Below, piece after piece: positions 24,585 to 34,159 of a stretch of DNA of 45,966 bases. The position numbers and the translations under genes were made by a program. The DNA comes from Caloramator mitchellensis (GTDB taxonomy: Bacteria; Bacillota; Clostridia; Clostridiales; Caloramatoraceae): contig NZ_LKHP01000014.1 in the NCBI RefSeq assembly GCF_001440545.1, positions 1 through 45,966 on the forward strand, written 5' to 3'. How positions within the stretch are numbered: position 1 is the stretch's first letter; each line of letters begins with the position of its first letter. A model generated the notes under the pieces. It saw nothing but the letters and a program-made list of their open reading frames with translations. It did not search any database and was not told where the DNA came from.

Positions 24585-26225
24585 TTATCCTAAAAACATC
24601 TTCAAATCATCTTCCACATTAGTTATTCCACCGATTCCAAAGTTTTCAACAAGAACCTTTGCAACATTTGGTGAAAGGAATGCTGGTAGTGTTGGTCCTA
24701 AGTGAATGTTCTTTACTCCTAGGTATAAAAGTGCAAGTAAAACTGTAACAGCCTTTTGTTCATACCATGCTATATTGTATGATATTGGTAGTTCATTTAC
24801 ATTTTCAAGTCCAAATACTTCTTTAAGTTTAAGTGCAATAACTGCAAGTGAGTATGAGTCGTTGCATTGTCCTGCGTCAAGAACTCTTGGAATTCCTCCT
24901 ATGTCACCAAGATCAAGCTTGTTATATCTGTATTTTGCACAACCTGCTGTTAAAATTACCGTATCCTTTGGAAGTGCCTTTGCAAATTCTGTGTAGTATT
25001 CTCTTGACTTCATTCTTCCGTCGCATCCAGCCATTACAAAGAACCTCTTTATTGCGCCACTCTTTACTGCTTCCACAACTTTATCTGCAAGTGCAAGAAC
25101 CTGGTTGTGTGCGAATCCTCCAACAATTTCGCCCTTTTCAATTTCTATTGGTGCTGCACACTTTTTAGCATGCTCAATTATTGCACTGAAATCTTTGCCT
25201 CCATCTTCATTTTCTTCAATATGCTTAACCCCTGGGAATCCAACAACACCAGTTGTGTATACTCTGTCCTTATAAGAATCCTTTGGTGGAACTAAGCAGT
25301 TTGTAGTCATAAGAATCGGTCCATTAAAACTTTCAAATTCTTTATCCTGTTGCCACCATGCATTTCCGTAGTTTCCTACAAAGTGTGAATACTTCTTAAA
25401 TGCTGGATAGTAGTGGGCTGGAAGCATTTCTCCATGAGTATAAACATCTACTCCAGTTCCTTCAGTTTGTTTTAATAATTCTTCAAGGTCCTTTAAGTCG
25501 TGTCCACTGATTAGTATTCCCGGGTTATTTCTAACACCAATATTTACCTTGGTTAATTCTGGATTGCCGTAAGTTGATGTATTAGCCTTATCAAGAAGCG
25601 CCATTGTATCAACAGCATACTTTCCTGTTTCCATAGCAAGTGCTACTAATTCATCAGCTGAAAGATTATCATCCAATGTTGCAGCAAGTGCCTTCTGCAT
25701 AAATTTGAATATTTCCTTATCAGCATATCCTAACTGAAATGCGTGGTAAGCATAAGCAGCCATGCCCTTAACGCCATAAATTATAAGTTCCCTTAATGAT
25801 CTTACGTCTTCATTAGTTGTTGAAAGAACGCCTATCGTCATTGCCTTATTATCAAATTCAATTTCAGAACCCTTCCATGTTGCTGCATCATGCTTTATAT
25901 CGCTTATATCTATTCCTTTTGCATTTAGACTGTTTTTTATATTATCTCGAACTTCCAAGGCTGTATTAATCTTTTCAACAAAATATTTTCTATCGAAGTT
26001 TACATTAGTAATTGTTGAGAAAAGTGCCTCCATTATGAACTTATCAACATCATCAAATTGAACTCCATTTTCCTTCGCCTTAAGATTGTATAAGGAAATT
26101 CCCTTTAATGTATACATAAGTAAATCCTGCATTATTGCAACGTCGTCTGTTTTACCACAAACTCCTCTTAAAGAACAACCAGTTCCCTTAGCAGCCTCTT
26201 GGCATTGATAACAAAACATACTCAT
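24585..26225 (-). CDS. hcp: Hydroxylamine reductase / hybrid-cluster protein
   Basis: Hcp is an anaerobic iron-sulfur-oxygen enzyme that reduces nitric oxide and, in vitro, hydroxylamine, and so protects from nitrosative stress. The N-terminal cubane ligands are C5, C8, C17 and C23 ([20 protein letters not shown]). Hybrid-cluster motifs follow: [59 protein letters not shown] and [16 protein letters not shown]. Its 546-residue length is normal. GGAGGG precedes the ATG. No NADH-dependent reductase (Hcr) gene is adjacent, so electrons must come from elsewhere. A CRP/FNR-type palindrome lies upstream. Confidence 0.95.
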   Translation of the reverse strand: MSMFCYQCQEAAKGTGCSLRGVCGKTDDVAIMQDLLMYTLKGISLYNLKAKENGVQFDDVDKFIMEALFSTITNVNFDRKYFVEKINTALEVRDNIKNSLNAKGIDISDIKHDAATWKGSEIEFDNKAMTIGVLSTTNEDVRSLRELIIYGVKGMAAYAYHAFQLGYADKEIFKFMQKALAATLDDNLSADELVALAMETGKYAVDTMALLDKANTSTYGNPELTKVNIGVRNNPGILISGHDLKDLEELLKQTEGTGVDVYTHGEMLPAHYYPAFKKYSHFVGNYGNAWWQQDKEFESFNGPILMTTNCLVPPKDSYKDRVYTTGVVGFPGVKHIEENEDGGKDFSAIIEHAKKCAAPIEIEKGEIVGGFAHNQVLALADKVVEAVKSGAIKRFFVMAGCDGRMKSREYYTEFAKALPKDTVILTAGCAKYRYNKLDLGDIGGIPRVLDAGQCNDSYSLAVIALKLKEVFGLENVNELPISYNIAWYEQKAVTVLLALLYLGVKNIHLGPTLPAFLSPNVAKVLVENFGIGGITNVEDDLKMFLG

Positions 26226-26286
26226 TATTATCCCTCCGTTTGATTTATTTTACATTTTAATGATAAAGGAAAAAAATATATAAATC

Positions 26287-26302
26287 AGTGATATTTGTCA
26301 CA
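26287..26302. promoter_or_regulatory. CRP/FNR-type palindrome upstream of hcp
   Basis: AGTGATATTTGTCACA contains GTGA-N6-TCAC (26288-26301), a match to the TGTGA-N6-TCACA consensus of CRP/FNR-superfamily regulators with one outer mismatch. HcpR, which controls hcp in many anaerobes, belongs to that superfamily. A minus-strand TATCAT at 26264-26259 would put the site centre near -42, as for a class II activator. An alternative promoter, TTGTGA-N17-TATATT, would put it over the -35 box. The regulator is not in this window. Confidence 0.55.
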
Positions 26303-26394
26303 ACAAAAATTTTTCACTGCTTTTTATTTATAGATTTGCTATAATTATTTTGTTGACACTTTATTACTATAAAAAAATTAAGAGGGGGACAATT

Positions 26395-27663
26395 ATGAAG
26401 GGTGATTATGTCTGTTTACTCAAAAGAGAAGTTATTCCTGCATTAGGCTGTACAGAGCCTGTCGCAGTGGCACTTTGTTGTGCAAAAGCTAAGGACGAGC
26501 TAAAAAATATTCCTGAAATGGTTGAAGTTTATGTAAGCAAAAATATAATGAAAAACGGTATGGGAGTAGGTGTTCCTAATACCGGAATGGTAGGACTTGA
26601 TATTTCAGCTGCTATTGGAAGTATTATTGGCAATTCTTCAAAGGGATTAAATGTTCTTGAAGATGTTACTCCAGATATTCTCGAAATGGCAAAAGGCTTT
26701 ATAGAAGATGGAAAAGTTAAGGTCAGCCTGAAAAACACAAATGAAAAGCTTTATATTGAGTCTATTCTTTATTTTAAGAATGATTATGTAAAGGTCATAA
26801 TAAAAAACAGACATAACAATTTTGTCTACATTAAAAAAAACGGTCAGGTGCTTTTGAATATAGAAGAGGATGAGATTGCTCCATTTGTTGAAGATATCTC
26901 TTTAACAGTTAGAGATATATTAGATTTTGCTTTGTCAGTCAATATAAAAGATATTGAATTTTTATTGGAAGGCGTTGAAATGAACAGAAGAATTAGCAGT
27001 GAGGGACTTAGCAAAGATTATGGTCTGAATGTTGGTAAAAAAATGCTGGAAAATATAAAAAAGGGGATTCTTTCTGATGATATTCATAACTATGCAATGG
27101 CTTTAACAGCTGCCGGAGCAGATGCTAGGATGGCAGGGGCAACCCTCCCTGTAATGAGCAGTGCTGGAAGCGGTAACCAAGGTCTCACTGCTATTTTACC
27201 TGTTGTTGCAGTTGCTGAAAAGATTAACTCTAATAATGAAACACTAGCACGTGCTCTTGTCATCAGCCATTTAATTACTTATCATATAAAAAGTCATCTT
27301 GGAAGATTATCTCCAGTATGCGGGTGCGGAGTTGCAGCTTCTACAGGAGCAAGCTGTGCTATAGCATATCTTCTTGGTGGAGGATATGTTGAAATTTGCA
27401 AAGTTATTAAGAATATGGTTGCCGACATTGCAGGAATTATCTGCGATGGAGCAAAACCTAGTTGTGCGTTAAAATTATCTACTGCAGCTTCTGCTGCAGT
27501 TCAATCAGCTCTCCTTGCTCTATCTGGAGTTGAAGTATCAAAGTATGACGGAATAGTAGAAGAAGATGTTGAAAAAACTATAATGAATCTTGCTAAAATA
27601 GGGACTTTGGGAATGAACACAACTGACGATGTTATATTAAATATAATGACAAACAAATGTTAA
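26395..27663 (+). CDS. cyuA: CyuA-type L-cysteine desulfidase (UPF0597 family)
   Basis: CyuA breaks cysteine into pyruvate, sulfide and ammonia in anaerobes, using an iron-sulfur cluster. Family motifs: EVIPALGCTEPVAVALCCAK (cluster cysteine C19), KNGMGVGVPNTGMVGLDISA, GSGNQGLTAILPVVAVAE, RLSPVCGCGVAASTGASCAI and GIICDGAKPSCALKLS. The real start is the ATG at 26395, six bases after GAGGGGG; an upstream frame extension lacks a ribosome site. It gives 422 residues, normal for the family. The gene stands alone and diverges from hcp. Related serine dehydratase subunits share the fold, so serine use cannot be excluded. Confidence 0.88.
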   Translation: MKGDYVCLLKREVIPALGCTEPVAVALCCAKAKDELKNIPEMVEVYVSKNIMKNGMGVGVPNTGMVGLDISAAIGSIIGNSSKGLNVLEDVTPDILEMAKGFIEDGKVKVSLKNTNEKLYIESILYFKNDYVKVIIKNRHNNFVYIKKNGQVLLNIEEDEIAPFVEDISLTVRDILDFALSVNIKDIEFLLEGVEMNRRISSEGLSKDYGLNVGKKMLENIKKGILSDDIHNYAMALTAAGADARMAGATLPVMSSAGSGNQGLTAILPVVAVAEKINSNNETLARALVISHLITYHIKSHLGRLSPVCGCGVAASTGASCAIAYLLGGGYVEICKVIKNMVADIAGIICDGAKPSCALKLSTAASAAVQSALLALSGVEVSKYDGIVEEDVEKTIMNLAKIGTLGMNTTDDVILNIMTNKC

Positions 27664-27687
27664 AAAGGATGGTCTTACCATCCTTTT
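27663..27687. terminator. Bidirectional terminator between cyuA and the activase gene
   Basis: A perfect 11-bp stem (27663-27673 with 27677-27687, loop CTT) with T-rich tails on both strands. Confidence 0.85.
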
Positions 27688-28519
27688 ATTTAATTATTAC
27701 TTTTTTCAAGCCCTCATTTAAAGCAATAGATTTTAAATTGTTCATCATATCCTCAGAAGGAATTTGGGCTGATTGAAGAATTCCCTTTACTCCTAAAGGT
27801 CTAAATTTAATAATCTTATACCTTATTTCCTTGTTTATGCTAGCTAATATTTTACTTATTTCCCTTACGTTCCTTTCATTATCCAAAACTTCCGGCACTA
27901 TAACAGTTCTCACCTCGTATAATTTATCAATACTCCCAAGAAAGTTTATATTTTCAATAACAGTTTTATTGCTTTTTCCAGTGAGCCAATAGTGTTCTTC
28001 TTCATCTATTGATTTTACATCTAACATAGCATCATCCATCAGATTAGTAAGTTCAGGCATTTCTTTAAAAGGAATATATCCATTAGTATCAACAAAACAA
28101 GTAAGTCCTAATCTTTTTACCTTTTTAAAAAGTTGTCCTAGAAATTTATTTTGTAATAAACATTCGCCACCAGATACGGTAATTCCCGATATAAAAGGTT
28201 TGAACTTTTCTATTTCACTTAATATTTCCTCTATATTCATTTTCTTTACCTTAGGTGAGCTGTTGCTAGGGCAAACCTCTATACATCTATCACATTTTAC
28301 GCATCTTTCTTCCTGCCAATTTACTTTTCCATTTTCTATTTTTATTGCATTATATGGGCAATTTGTAACACAAGTTCCACAATCATTGCAGATGTTGATA
28401 GTTTCAGGGTTATGGCAATAAAGGCAATTGAAATTGCACCCCTGAAGGAAAATTGCCGTCCTGTTACCAGGACCATCAACACTGCTAAAGGGAATTATTT
28501 TATTGACTAATGCCTTCAT
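27686..28519 (-). CDS. yjjW: YjjW-type glycyl-radical enzyme activase (radical SAM)
   Basis: The activase uses SAM and a [4Fe-4S] cluster to place a glycyl radical on its partner. The radical SAM motif is C28, C32, C35 (QGCNFNCLYCHNPE). An inserted bacterial-ferredoxin domain has two CxxCxxCxxxC-type sets, C44/C47/C50/C54 and C73/C76/C79/C83. SGGECLLQNKFL is the SAM-binding GGE region. The 277-residue length fits YjjW. It overlaps the upstream YjjI gene by ATGA, so the partner is certain from context. Its electron donor is not encoded nearby. Confidence 0.92.
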   Translation of the reverse strand: MKALVNKIIPFSSVDGPGNRTAIFLQGCNFNCLYCHNPETINICNDCGTCVTNCPYNAIKIENGKVNWQEERCVKCDRCIEVCPSNSSPKVKKMNIEEILSEIEKFKPFISGITVSGGECLLQNKFLGQLFKKVKRLGLTCFVDTNGYIPFKEMPELTNLMDDAMLDVKSIDEEEHYWLTGKSNKTVIENINFLGSIDKLYEVRTVIVPEVLDNERNVREISKILASINKEIRYKIIKFRPLGVKGILQSAQIPSEDMMNNLKSIALNEGLKKVIIK

Positions 28520-30006
28520 ATTTCTCTAACCTTTCTTTCAAGAACCCTCTGATTCTTTACAGAACCAAGACCTAAAACTACCGCATCATTATACACAGCT
28601 TCTCCCTTTTCAAGTTTTTCCATGTCAGAACGCTTTACAAGGTATCCAGTAATTCTTACAACATCACTGTCATTAGCATAGAATGAAATGTATCTAAGCC
28701 CTTTATAGAAAGAACCCTTTATTATATCCAGTATAAACTCAGGATTTTCCTTTGCTGTTATGTCAAAACTAAAAACATCCCCAATTCCTGATGGAAAATA
28801 TTTATGGAATGGTGCCGACTGCAAAAGATGCATTGGCAGTTCTGGTTCTTCACCTATTGGTATTCTGCAGCCAGGACTAATATTTTTATCTGTATCTATG
28901 CCAACCTGTGCATGGAGTAAAAAATTTTCATTAGAAAATTTACAATATTTATTCTTATGTTTCTTAACTTCTTCATCCAGCTTCTGAATTATTCTAAGTC
29001 CTAATTCGTTTGCATATTCTCCATGTCCGAACCTATCAAAGGCATTATCAGATTTTATAAAGTGATTGACACATTCAGCAAGTCCAAACATCCCAAACAT
29101 AGCCGTAAATCTATCTTGATTTATAAGACCTTCCTTAACTAAAAAACTGGTTTCAAAAAAGTTGCTTTCTTCAACTAAAAATCTTATTCTTTCATCCATA
29201 TATTCTGCCATATTCTTTACCGCGTAAGGCAATACATATTCAATAAAATCATTTTCATCCTTAGCCTTTTTAGCAAGTGCTGCAAGGTTTAGTCTAACTA
29301 GAGTAAAACTTCCTCCACCTATTGGAAGTCCATTATAACAGCTTGCAATTGCATAGTTTTCTCCCAGGTCTCTTAAAAACATTTCGTGATTAGCAAAACT
29401 TGGCTTTGCAGTATCAAGAGAAGTTAATATTGCTTTAATTGCATATTCTTCATCTGTTTCACTGCTGTATTTAAGCGTAATATTAGGAACAGCATTTTGA
29501 AGTTCAGAAGACGCCTTTATAATCAATTCTCCAGCTTTAGTCCTTTTAGGACCTATGTTGGCATGACAGAATGAATCTGTAATTGTCCTATCTATATGAT
29601 TTAAAAATAACTTTATGGCTCTATAGCTTTCATCCTCATCCTTTATGAATGGCTCTAGTAGATAGTCAATGTTTCCAATGTAAACAGGGAAAGTTGTTAT
29701 TGAAGGTATATGCTTATACAATATTAAAAGATTATTAGTAGCCTCCCAAATATCTTTAGGTGGTTCAAGTCTTAAAAATCTACTTCCTTGCCTCATAAAT
29801 TTTTCAAAATCAACGACGATGTATCGAGGTCTATATGGGGCATGTCCCTCGTTTAAATCGCATATAACTCCCTCTTTTTTTAATTTTTTAACTTCATCGC
29901 TAATTTTTAAAACATCCAAAGTTTTTTCTGCTGCCCTCGCAAGTGAAACTACTTTTTGTTGATATGTTAAAGTAATGTCTTTAATAATGCTTAAAATATT
30001 ATTCAT
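28516..30006 (-). CDS. yjjI: YjjI family glycyl-radical enzyme (DUF3029), substrate unknown
   Basis: A 496-residue glycyl-radical enzyme. The radical glycine is most likely G454 in VVRITGYLVKRSDMEKLE near the C-terminus. The candidate active-site cysteine is C223 in ASCYNGLPIGGGSFTLVRLN. It is shorter than pyruvate formate-lyase and matches the YjjI family in length and in HAPYRPRYIVVDFEKFMRQG. The reaction of YjjI proteins is not established as far as I know. The gene is followed by its activase with a 4-bp overlap. GGAG precedes the ATG. Such an enzyme works only in the absence of oxygen, consistent with the organism. Confidence 0.9.
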   Translation of the reverse strand: MNNILSIIKDITLTYQQKVVSLARAAEKTLDVLKISDEVKKLKKEGVICDLNEGHAPYRPRYIVVDFEKFMRQGSRFLRLEPPKDIWEATNNLLILYKHIPSITTFPVYIGNIDYLLEPFIKDEDESYRAIKLFLNHIDRTITDSFCHANIGPKRTKAGELIIKASSELQNAVPNITLKYSSETDEEYAIKAILTSLDTAKPSFANHEMFLRDLGENYAIASCYNGLPIGGGSFTLVRLNLAALAKKAKDENDFIEYVLPYAVKNMAEYMDERIRFLVEESNFFETSFLVKEGLINQDRFTAMFGMFGLAECVNHFIKSDNAFDRFGHGEYANELGLRIIQKLDEEVKKHKNKYCKFSNENFLLHAQVGIDTDKNISPGCRIPIGEEPELPMHLLQSAPFHKYFPSGIGDVFSFDITAKENPEFILDIIKGSFYKGLRYISFYANDSDVVRITGYLVKRSDMEKLEKGEAVYNDAVVLGLGSVKNQRVLERKVREI

Positions 30007-30113
30007 TTTATCAACTCCAACAATTTTTTATAATATAATTATAATTGTAGGCAGCTAAAAATAAAAGAGTAAAATATGGATATAACCTGTTAGCAAATAA
30101 ACGACTATTAAAA

Positions 30114-30135
30114 TAGCTGCCCTCCCGAGCAGCTA
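30114..30135 (-). terminator. Weak hairpin, possible terminator after the mrp gene
   Basis: TAGCTGC (30114-30120) pairs with GCAGCTA (30129-30135) around an 8-base loop. The minus-strand tail reads TTTTAAT, so termination may be inefficient. Confidence 0.45.
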
Positions 30136-30138
30136 AAT

Positions 30139-30954
30139 TTATTTAATAATCTTTTCGACAATAGGATTCATTAGTTTGTCAATTAATTCCTCATTTTTTT
30201 CATAGTTTTCAAGGTCATTTATTTCAGCAATCATCGGCAATTCCCCAAGCAGATCAACATCAAGTTCGCCTAAAAATTTCTCAATATTGCTTTCTTTAAA
30301 TATATTTATCTTCTTGCCACAATCCGGACAAATAATATAACTCATATTTTCAATAACACCTAATACATTTATGTTCATTTTCTTTGCCATTATAATGGCC
30401 TTAGAGACTATCATTGAAATCAAATCCTGCGGAACTGAAACCATAATAAGTCCAGTTAAAGGAATAGACTGCATAACTGTTAAAGCAACATCCCCTGTTC
30501 CCGGTGGCATATCTATTATTAAATAGTCTAATTCCTCCCACAAAACTTCATTCCAAAACTGCTGCACGACTCCTGTTATAACTGGGCCCCTCCATATTAC
30601 AGGTTGATTTTCATCTTCCATTAAAAAGTTCAGAGACATTGCCTTTATTCCATCATTTGTCTCAACTGGAAATATATATTGTTCATTGCCAGTTGCTCTT
30701 TTATCCTTTAGCCCTAATAACCTAGGAATACTAGGACCTGTTATATCAGCATCCAAAATGCCAACCTTCAAGCCCTTCTTTCTTAATTGCTTAGCAAGAA
30801 GAACAGAAACTGTTGATTTTCCAACTCCACCCTTTCCGCTCATAACACCAATAACATTTTTAATATTGTTATTCGTATTAAACCCAATTGTACATGAACC
30901 GTTATCTTTGCTACTGCATGTAGCTGCTGATGGACATGTATTACAATTTGACAT
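30139..30954 (-). CDS. Mrp/NBP35 family iron-sulfur carrier P-loop ATPase
   Basis: This ATPase assembles or delivers [4Fe-4S] clusters to apoproteins. It starts at the ATG at 30954, six bases after GAGGTG (271 residues); an upstream frame extension has no ribosome site. The N-terminus is cysteine-rich (CNTCPSAATCSSKDNGSC), then the deviant Walker A GVMSGKGGVGKSTVSVLLAK. The central motif DYLIIDMPPGTGDVALTVMQ and the cluster-binding CxxC in IICPDCGKKIN follow. It lies between the YjjI/YjjW operon and the diguanylate cyclase operon and may supply clusters to nearby iron-sulfur enzymes, which is inference. Confidence 0.93.
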   Translation of the reverse strand: MSNCNTCPSAATCSSKDNGSCTIGFNTNNNIKNVIGVMSGKGGVGKSTVSVLLAKQLRKKGLKVGILDADITGPSIPRLLGLKDKRATGNEQYIFPVETNDGIKAMSLNFLMEDENQPVIWRGPVITGVVQQFWNEVLWEELDYLIIDMPPGTGDVALTVMQSIPLTGLIMVSVPQDLISMIVSKAIIMAKKMNINVLGVIENMSYIICPDCGKKINIFKESNIEKFLGELDVDLLGELPMIAEINDLENYEKNEELIDKLMNPIVEKIIK

Positions 30955-31059
30955 AAAAATCACCTCATTTTGAGCATTTGTCAATTATATATTAACTCTA
31001 TTTCAAGTTGTTGTCAAATGCCCATAACTAATATTTATTTCCCTTTACATTTATAGTAT

Positions 31060-32778
31060 TTACATATTAATACTTGCACATACCCTGTTTTTTCCTTTAT
31101 TCTTACATTCGCTATAAAGTATAGCATCTGCTCTTCTTATCAAATCTTCAATACTTTTAAATTTTCCTGGGAATGATACGACACCACCGCTTATTGTTAT
31201 CCTGATGTAGTTATTCAAATCTTTTATTTCTGCTTTTTCAATTTTCTTTCTTATTCTCTCAGCAATTATTAATGCATCCTCTTCAGAAAGTTCCTTAAGA
31301 ATTATAGCAATTTCCTCTCCTCCATATCTAAATGCCATATCAGTCTTTCTAATAGATTTTAATATTATATCCGATGCTAGTTTTAATGCCTTATCTCCTA
31401 CAATATGTCCATGTATATCGTTAATTTGTTTAAAATCATCCAAATCAAAAAGTATAAAGGAAAAAGGGACATTAGATGAAGTAAGTTGATTTATCTGATT
31501 ATCAAACATATTTCTATTGTATAATCCCGTAAGTGCATCTACTTCAGCTCTAAATTTTATATCTTTATAGATTAGGTTATTCTCAAATGCCAGAGCTAGT
31601 TGATTTGAAAGAATGCTAAGGCAATCTATAACTCCCTGAGACAAAAATTGTGAAAACTTTGTTCCTCCTGCAACTGCAATCAATCCATTTACACTATTAT
31701 CAATAATTATAGGAACAAATACAATTGATTTAGCGTAATTACTTAACTTACCAGTAATTTTTATTCTGCTGTCCTTTGCTACGTCTTTACTAATATATAT
31801 TTTCCCTTCTCTTACAGTCTTAGCAGTTACAGCAGAAGAAGAAAGATTAAATTCTAATTCCGAAATATCAAGCTCCGAAGGTGCCCTATATGCTATAGGT
31901 AATTGTGTTTCTTCATCCTGAGATTGAAAAAAGTATATTGCACAAATATCATAAGGAATTAAATTTTTTAAATTATCTACAAGCCTATTAATTTTGTCAG
32001 AAAAATCCCCATAAATAACTATGTCTCTTGTTATTTTTATTAAACTATTCATTAGCTCTGTTTTCCTAATTAGCTCGCTATAAACATTCATAAAATAATG
32101 AATTATTACAAGAATAAATAATACAAGTATAGTTCCTGTATACCCAGAAACAAAATAAATCAGCCATAAAATACTTGAAATTAAAGCCGAAACAATAAAA
32201 TTAATCCACAGGTATTTCTTGATTTCCGTGCTGAAATTAAACTTTTCACCATCAATGAAATAGTAATCAATTTTCACAAATGCAATATTGACAAGAAGAT
32301 ATAATCCTACGAAAATACCAGACATAATATAATATCTTAGCAAATATCCTACTTTAAAATTTAATATAAAATATAGGCATGCATTTGAAGCAAGGTATGA
32401 CGCTATAGAAAAAATAGAGGCATGAAAAAGAGCCTTATTAATATCTATTAATTCATATCCTTGTCTTGCCCTCAAAAGGTCTATAACTATCCAGTAAACA
32501 AATGTAAAAATTACCGCATATTGCCATCCCCAGATAAAAAATACAAAAGCGAAAACCGCATCAGTTAATTCTACTTTATTTCTATCAGCAGCAATTTGTT
32601 TTAATCCCATAATTATTGTTGCAACAAACAAGGTAATTATCATTAAGGCCGTGCTTTGATGATATAAAAAGCTTTCGTTAAATGCCATAGATAATATATA
32701 CAGAGAAGCTAATAATGTTGCTAACCTAAAAACAGCATGTCTCTTGTTCAAATTCCCCACCCTCTTTAGAAATCTCAA
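31060..32778 (-). CDS. Membrane diguanylate cyclase with GAF and GGDEF domains
   Basis: A 572-residue protein predicted to make cyclic di-GMP. Residues 1 to about 215 carry seven or so membrane helices (HAVFRLATLLASLYILSMAF onward). Residues about 240-390 resemble a GAF sensor (LIPYDICAIYFFQSQDEETQ, VFVPIIIDNSVNGLIAVAGG). The C-terminal GGDEF domain has DALTGLYNR, FDLDDFKQINDIHGHIVGDK and the active site FRYGGEEIAIIL. An RxxD inhibitory site (RKTD) lies five residues before GGEE, so product inhibition is possible. It starts with TTG overlapping the stop of the carbonic-anhydrase-like gene (TTGA). The signal sensed is unknown. Confidence 0.9.
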   Translation of the reverse strand: MRFLKRVGNLNKRHAVFRLATLLASLYILSMAFNESFLYHQSTALMIITLFVATIIMGLKQIAADRNKVELTDAVFAFVFFIWGWQYAVIFTFVYWIVIDLLRARQGYELIDINKALFHASIFSIASYLASNACLYFILNFKVGYLLRYYIMSGIFVGLYLLVNIAFVKIDYYFIDGEKFNFSTEIKKYLWINFIVSALISSILWLIYFVSGYTGTILVLFILVIIHYFMNVYSELIRKTELMNSLIKITRDIVIYGDFSDKINRLVDNLKNLIPYDICAIYFFQSQDEETQLPIAYRAPSELDISELEFNLSSSAVTAKTVREGKIYISKDVAKDSRIKITGKLSNYAKSIVFVPIIIDNSVNGLIAVAGGTKFSQFLSQGVIDCLSILSNQLALAFENNLIYKDIKFRAEVDALTGLYNRNMFDNQINQLTSSNVPFSFILFDLDDFKQINDIHGHIVGDKALKLASDIILKSIRKTDMAFRYGGEEIAIILKELSEEDALIIAERIRKKIEKAEIKDLNNYIRITISGGVVSFPGKFKSIEDLIRRADAILYSECKNKGKNRVCASINM

Positions 32779-33275
32779 TATTTTTTGCTAAGCTCAATAT
32801 AATGCTCCGCAGATTTTTTTAAATATTCTATTTCCTCCACCGTAAGCTCTCTAACAACCTTAGCTGGTGAACCCATAGCTAAAACACCTGATGGAATTTT
32901 TTTGCCTTGGGTAACTAAAGAACCTGCACCTATTATGGTGTATTCTCCTATTTCTGCATCATCAAGAATTGTTGAGCCCATTCCAATCAATGAAAAATTG
33001 CCTATTTTGCACCCATGTATTATACAGTTGTGACCTACAGTGACATAGTCTCCAATAACAGTTGGACTCTTATTGGTTGAAACATGAACTGTTGCATTGT
33101 CCTGTATATTAGTTCCCTCACCTATTTTAATGCTCCCTACATCGCCTCTGATAACCGCGTTAAACCACACATTTGAATCCCTCTTTATTTCAACATCTCC
33201 TATAATTCTTGCTCCTTCAGCTATAAAAACTGATTCATCAATTTTAGGGGTAATCCCTTGATACTTATAAATCAT
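32775..33275 (-). CDS. Gamma-class carbonic anhydrase-like hexapeptide protein
   Basis: A 166-residue left-handed beta-helix protein of the gamma carbonic anhydrase family (YrdA/Cam-like). Hexapeptide repeats are visible in GARIIGDVEIKRDSNVWFNA, VIRGDVGSIKIGEGTNIQDN and IGDYVTVGHNCIIHGCKIGN. The three metal-binding histidines are present (ATVHVS, and GHNCIIHGC with two). Proteins of this class bind zinc or iron; many have weak or no anhydrase activity, so the reaction is uncertain. It precedes the diguanylate cyclase with a 4-bp overlap, an unusual partnership. Confidence 0.9.
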   Translation of the reverse strand: MIYKYQGITPKIDESVFIAEGARIIGDVEIKRDSNVWFNAVIRGDVGSIKIGEGTNIQDNATVHVSTNKSPTVIGDYVTVGHNCIIHGCKIGNFSLIGMGSTILDDAEIGEYTIIGAGSLVTQGKKIPSGVLAMGSPAKVVRELTVEEIEYLKKSAEHYIELSKKY

Positions 33276-33442
33276 GATTATTCCTCCAGTAAAATATAAT
33301 TATTCTTAAGTTCTCTCTAAAAAATACGATATAATAAGTAAGGAAAAAAATCAACAAAAAGTTTACATATAAAAATGTTGAATTTTGTCGATTTAATGTT
33401 ATAATCAGTTTATCAAGAGAAATTTTGAAAGGATGAACCATT

Positions 33443-34159
33443 GTGAAAAGAATAAATATTGGTTCTTTGAGAATAGTTTTAGTATATGTCATAATTAGCT
33501 TTATATGGATTTTATATTCAGATGCGTTGATAATGAATAATCAAAACAACCTAACATATATAAAAGGCATATCTGTTTTTAAAGGATTTATTTTTGTTCT
33601 TACAACTGCTGTTCTTCTTTATGTGTTGATTAAAAAAGAAACCGAAAGAAGAATTAAGCTGTGGAAATATTACGCAACATATGATATTATGACCGGAGTA
33701 TACAATCGAAGAACTGGATTAGATTTGCTTGAAAAATTATTTACAAAATATAAAAAAGAAGATAGAGATTTAACAATTATATATGCTGATATTGACAATC
33801 TCAAGCAAGTAAATGACACATTAGGTCACTCCGAAGGGGATAGATTAATAATTAATATTTCTAATATTCTTAAGAAAAATATTAGAAATACAGATTATAT
33901 TATAAGGCTTGGGGGAGACGAATTTTTAATAGTTCTTCCTGATTGCGATATGAATAAAGCACAAAAAATTGTTAATAGAATTAACGATGGTTTAGCAGAA
34001 TTAAATTTAATATTTTCAAGGTATGAACATAAAGTTAGCTTTGGTTTTGCAACTATTGAGGAGTTGTATAACAATGCTGACGAAATGGTTGCATGTGCAG
34101 ATATTAAAATGTATGAAAATAAGAAGATTAATAAGCAGCTAAATTGTAGGTTAGCATAG
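33443..34159 (+). CDS. Small membrane diguanylate cyclase
   Basis: A 238-residue protein with two membrane helices (residues about 9-29 and 44-64, framing a short outside loop) and a GGDEF domain. YDIMTGVYNRRTG begins the catalytic domain; YADIDNLKQVNDTLGHSEGD and IIRLGGDEFLIVL carry the metal and substrate motifs, and RNTD five residues upstream of GGDEF is an inhibitory I-site. It starts with GTG. The gene diverges from the carbonic anhydrase and GAF-GGDEF pair, so two cyclic di-GMP synthases sit side by side. No effector or phosphodiesterase is recognisable in the window. Confidence 0.92.
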   Translation: MKRINIGSLRIVLVYVIISFIWILYSDALIMNNQNNLTYIKGISVFKGFIFVLTTAVLLYVLIKKETERRIKLWKYYATYDIMTGVYNRRTGLDLLEKLFTKYKKEDRDLTIIYADIDNLKQVNDTLGHSEGDRLIINISNILKKNIRNTDYIIRLGGDEFLIVLPDCDMNKAQKIVNRINDGLAELNLIFSRYEHKVSFGFATIEELYNNADEMVACADIKMYENKKINKQLNCRLA

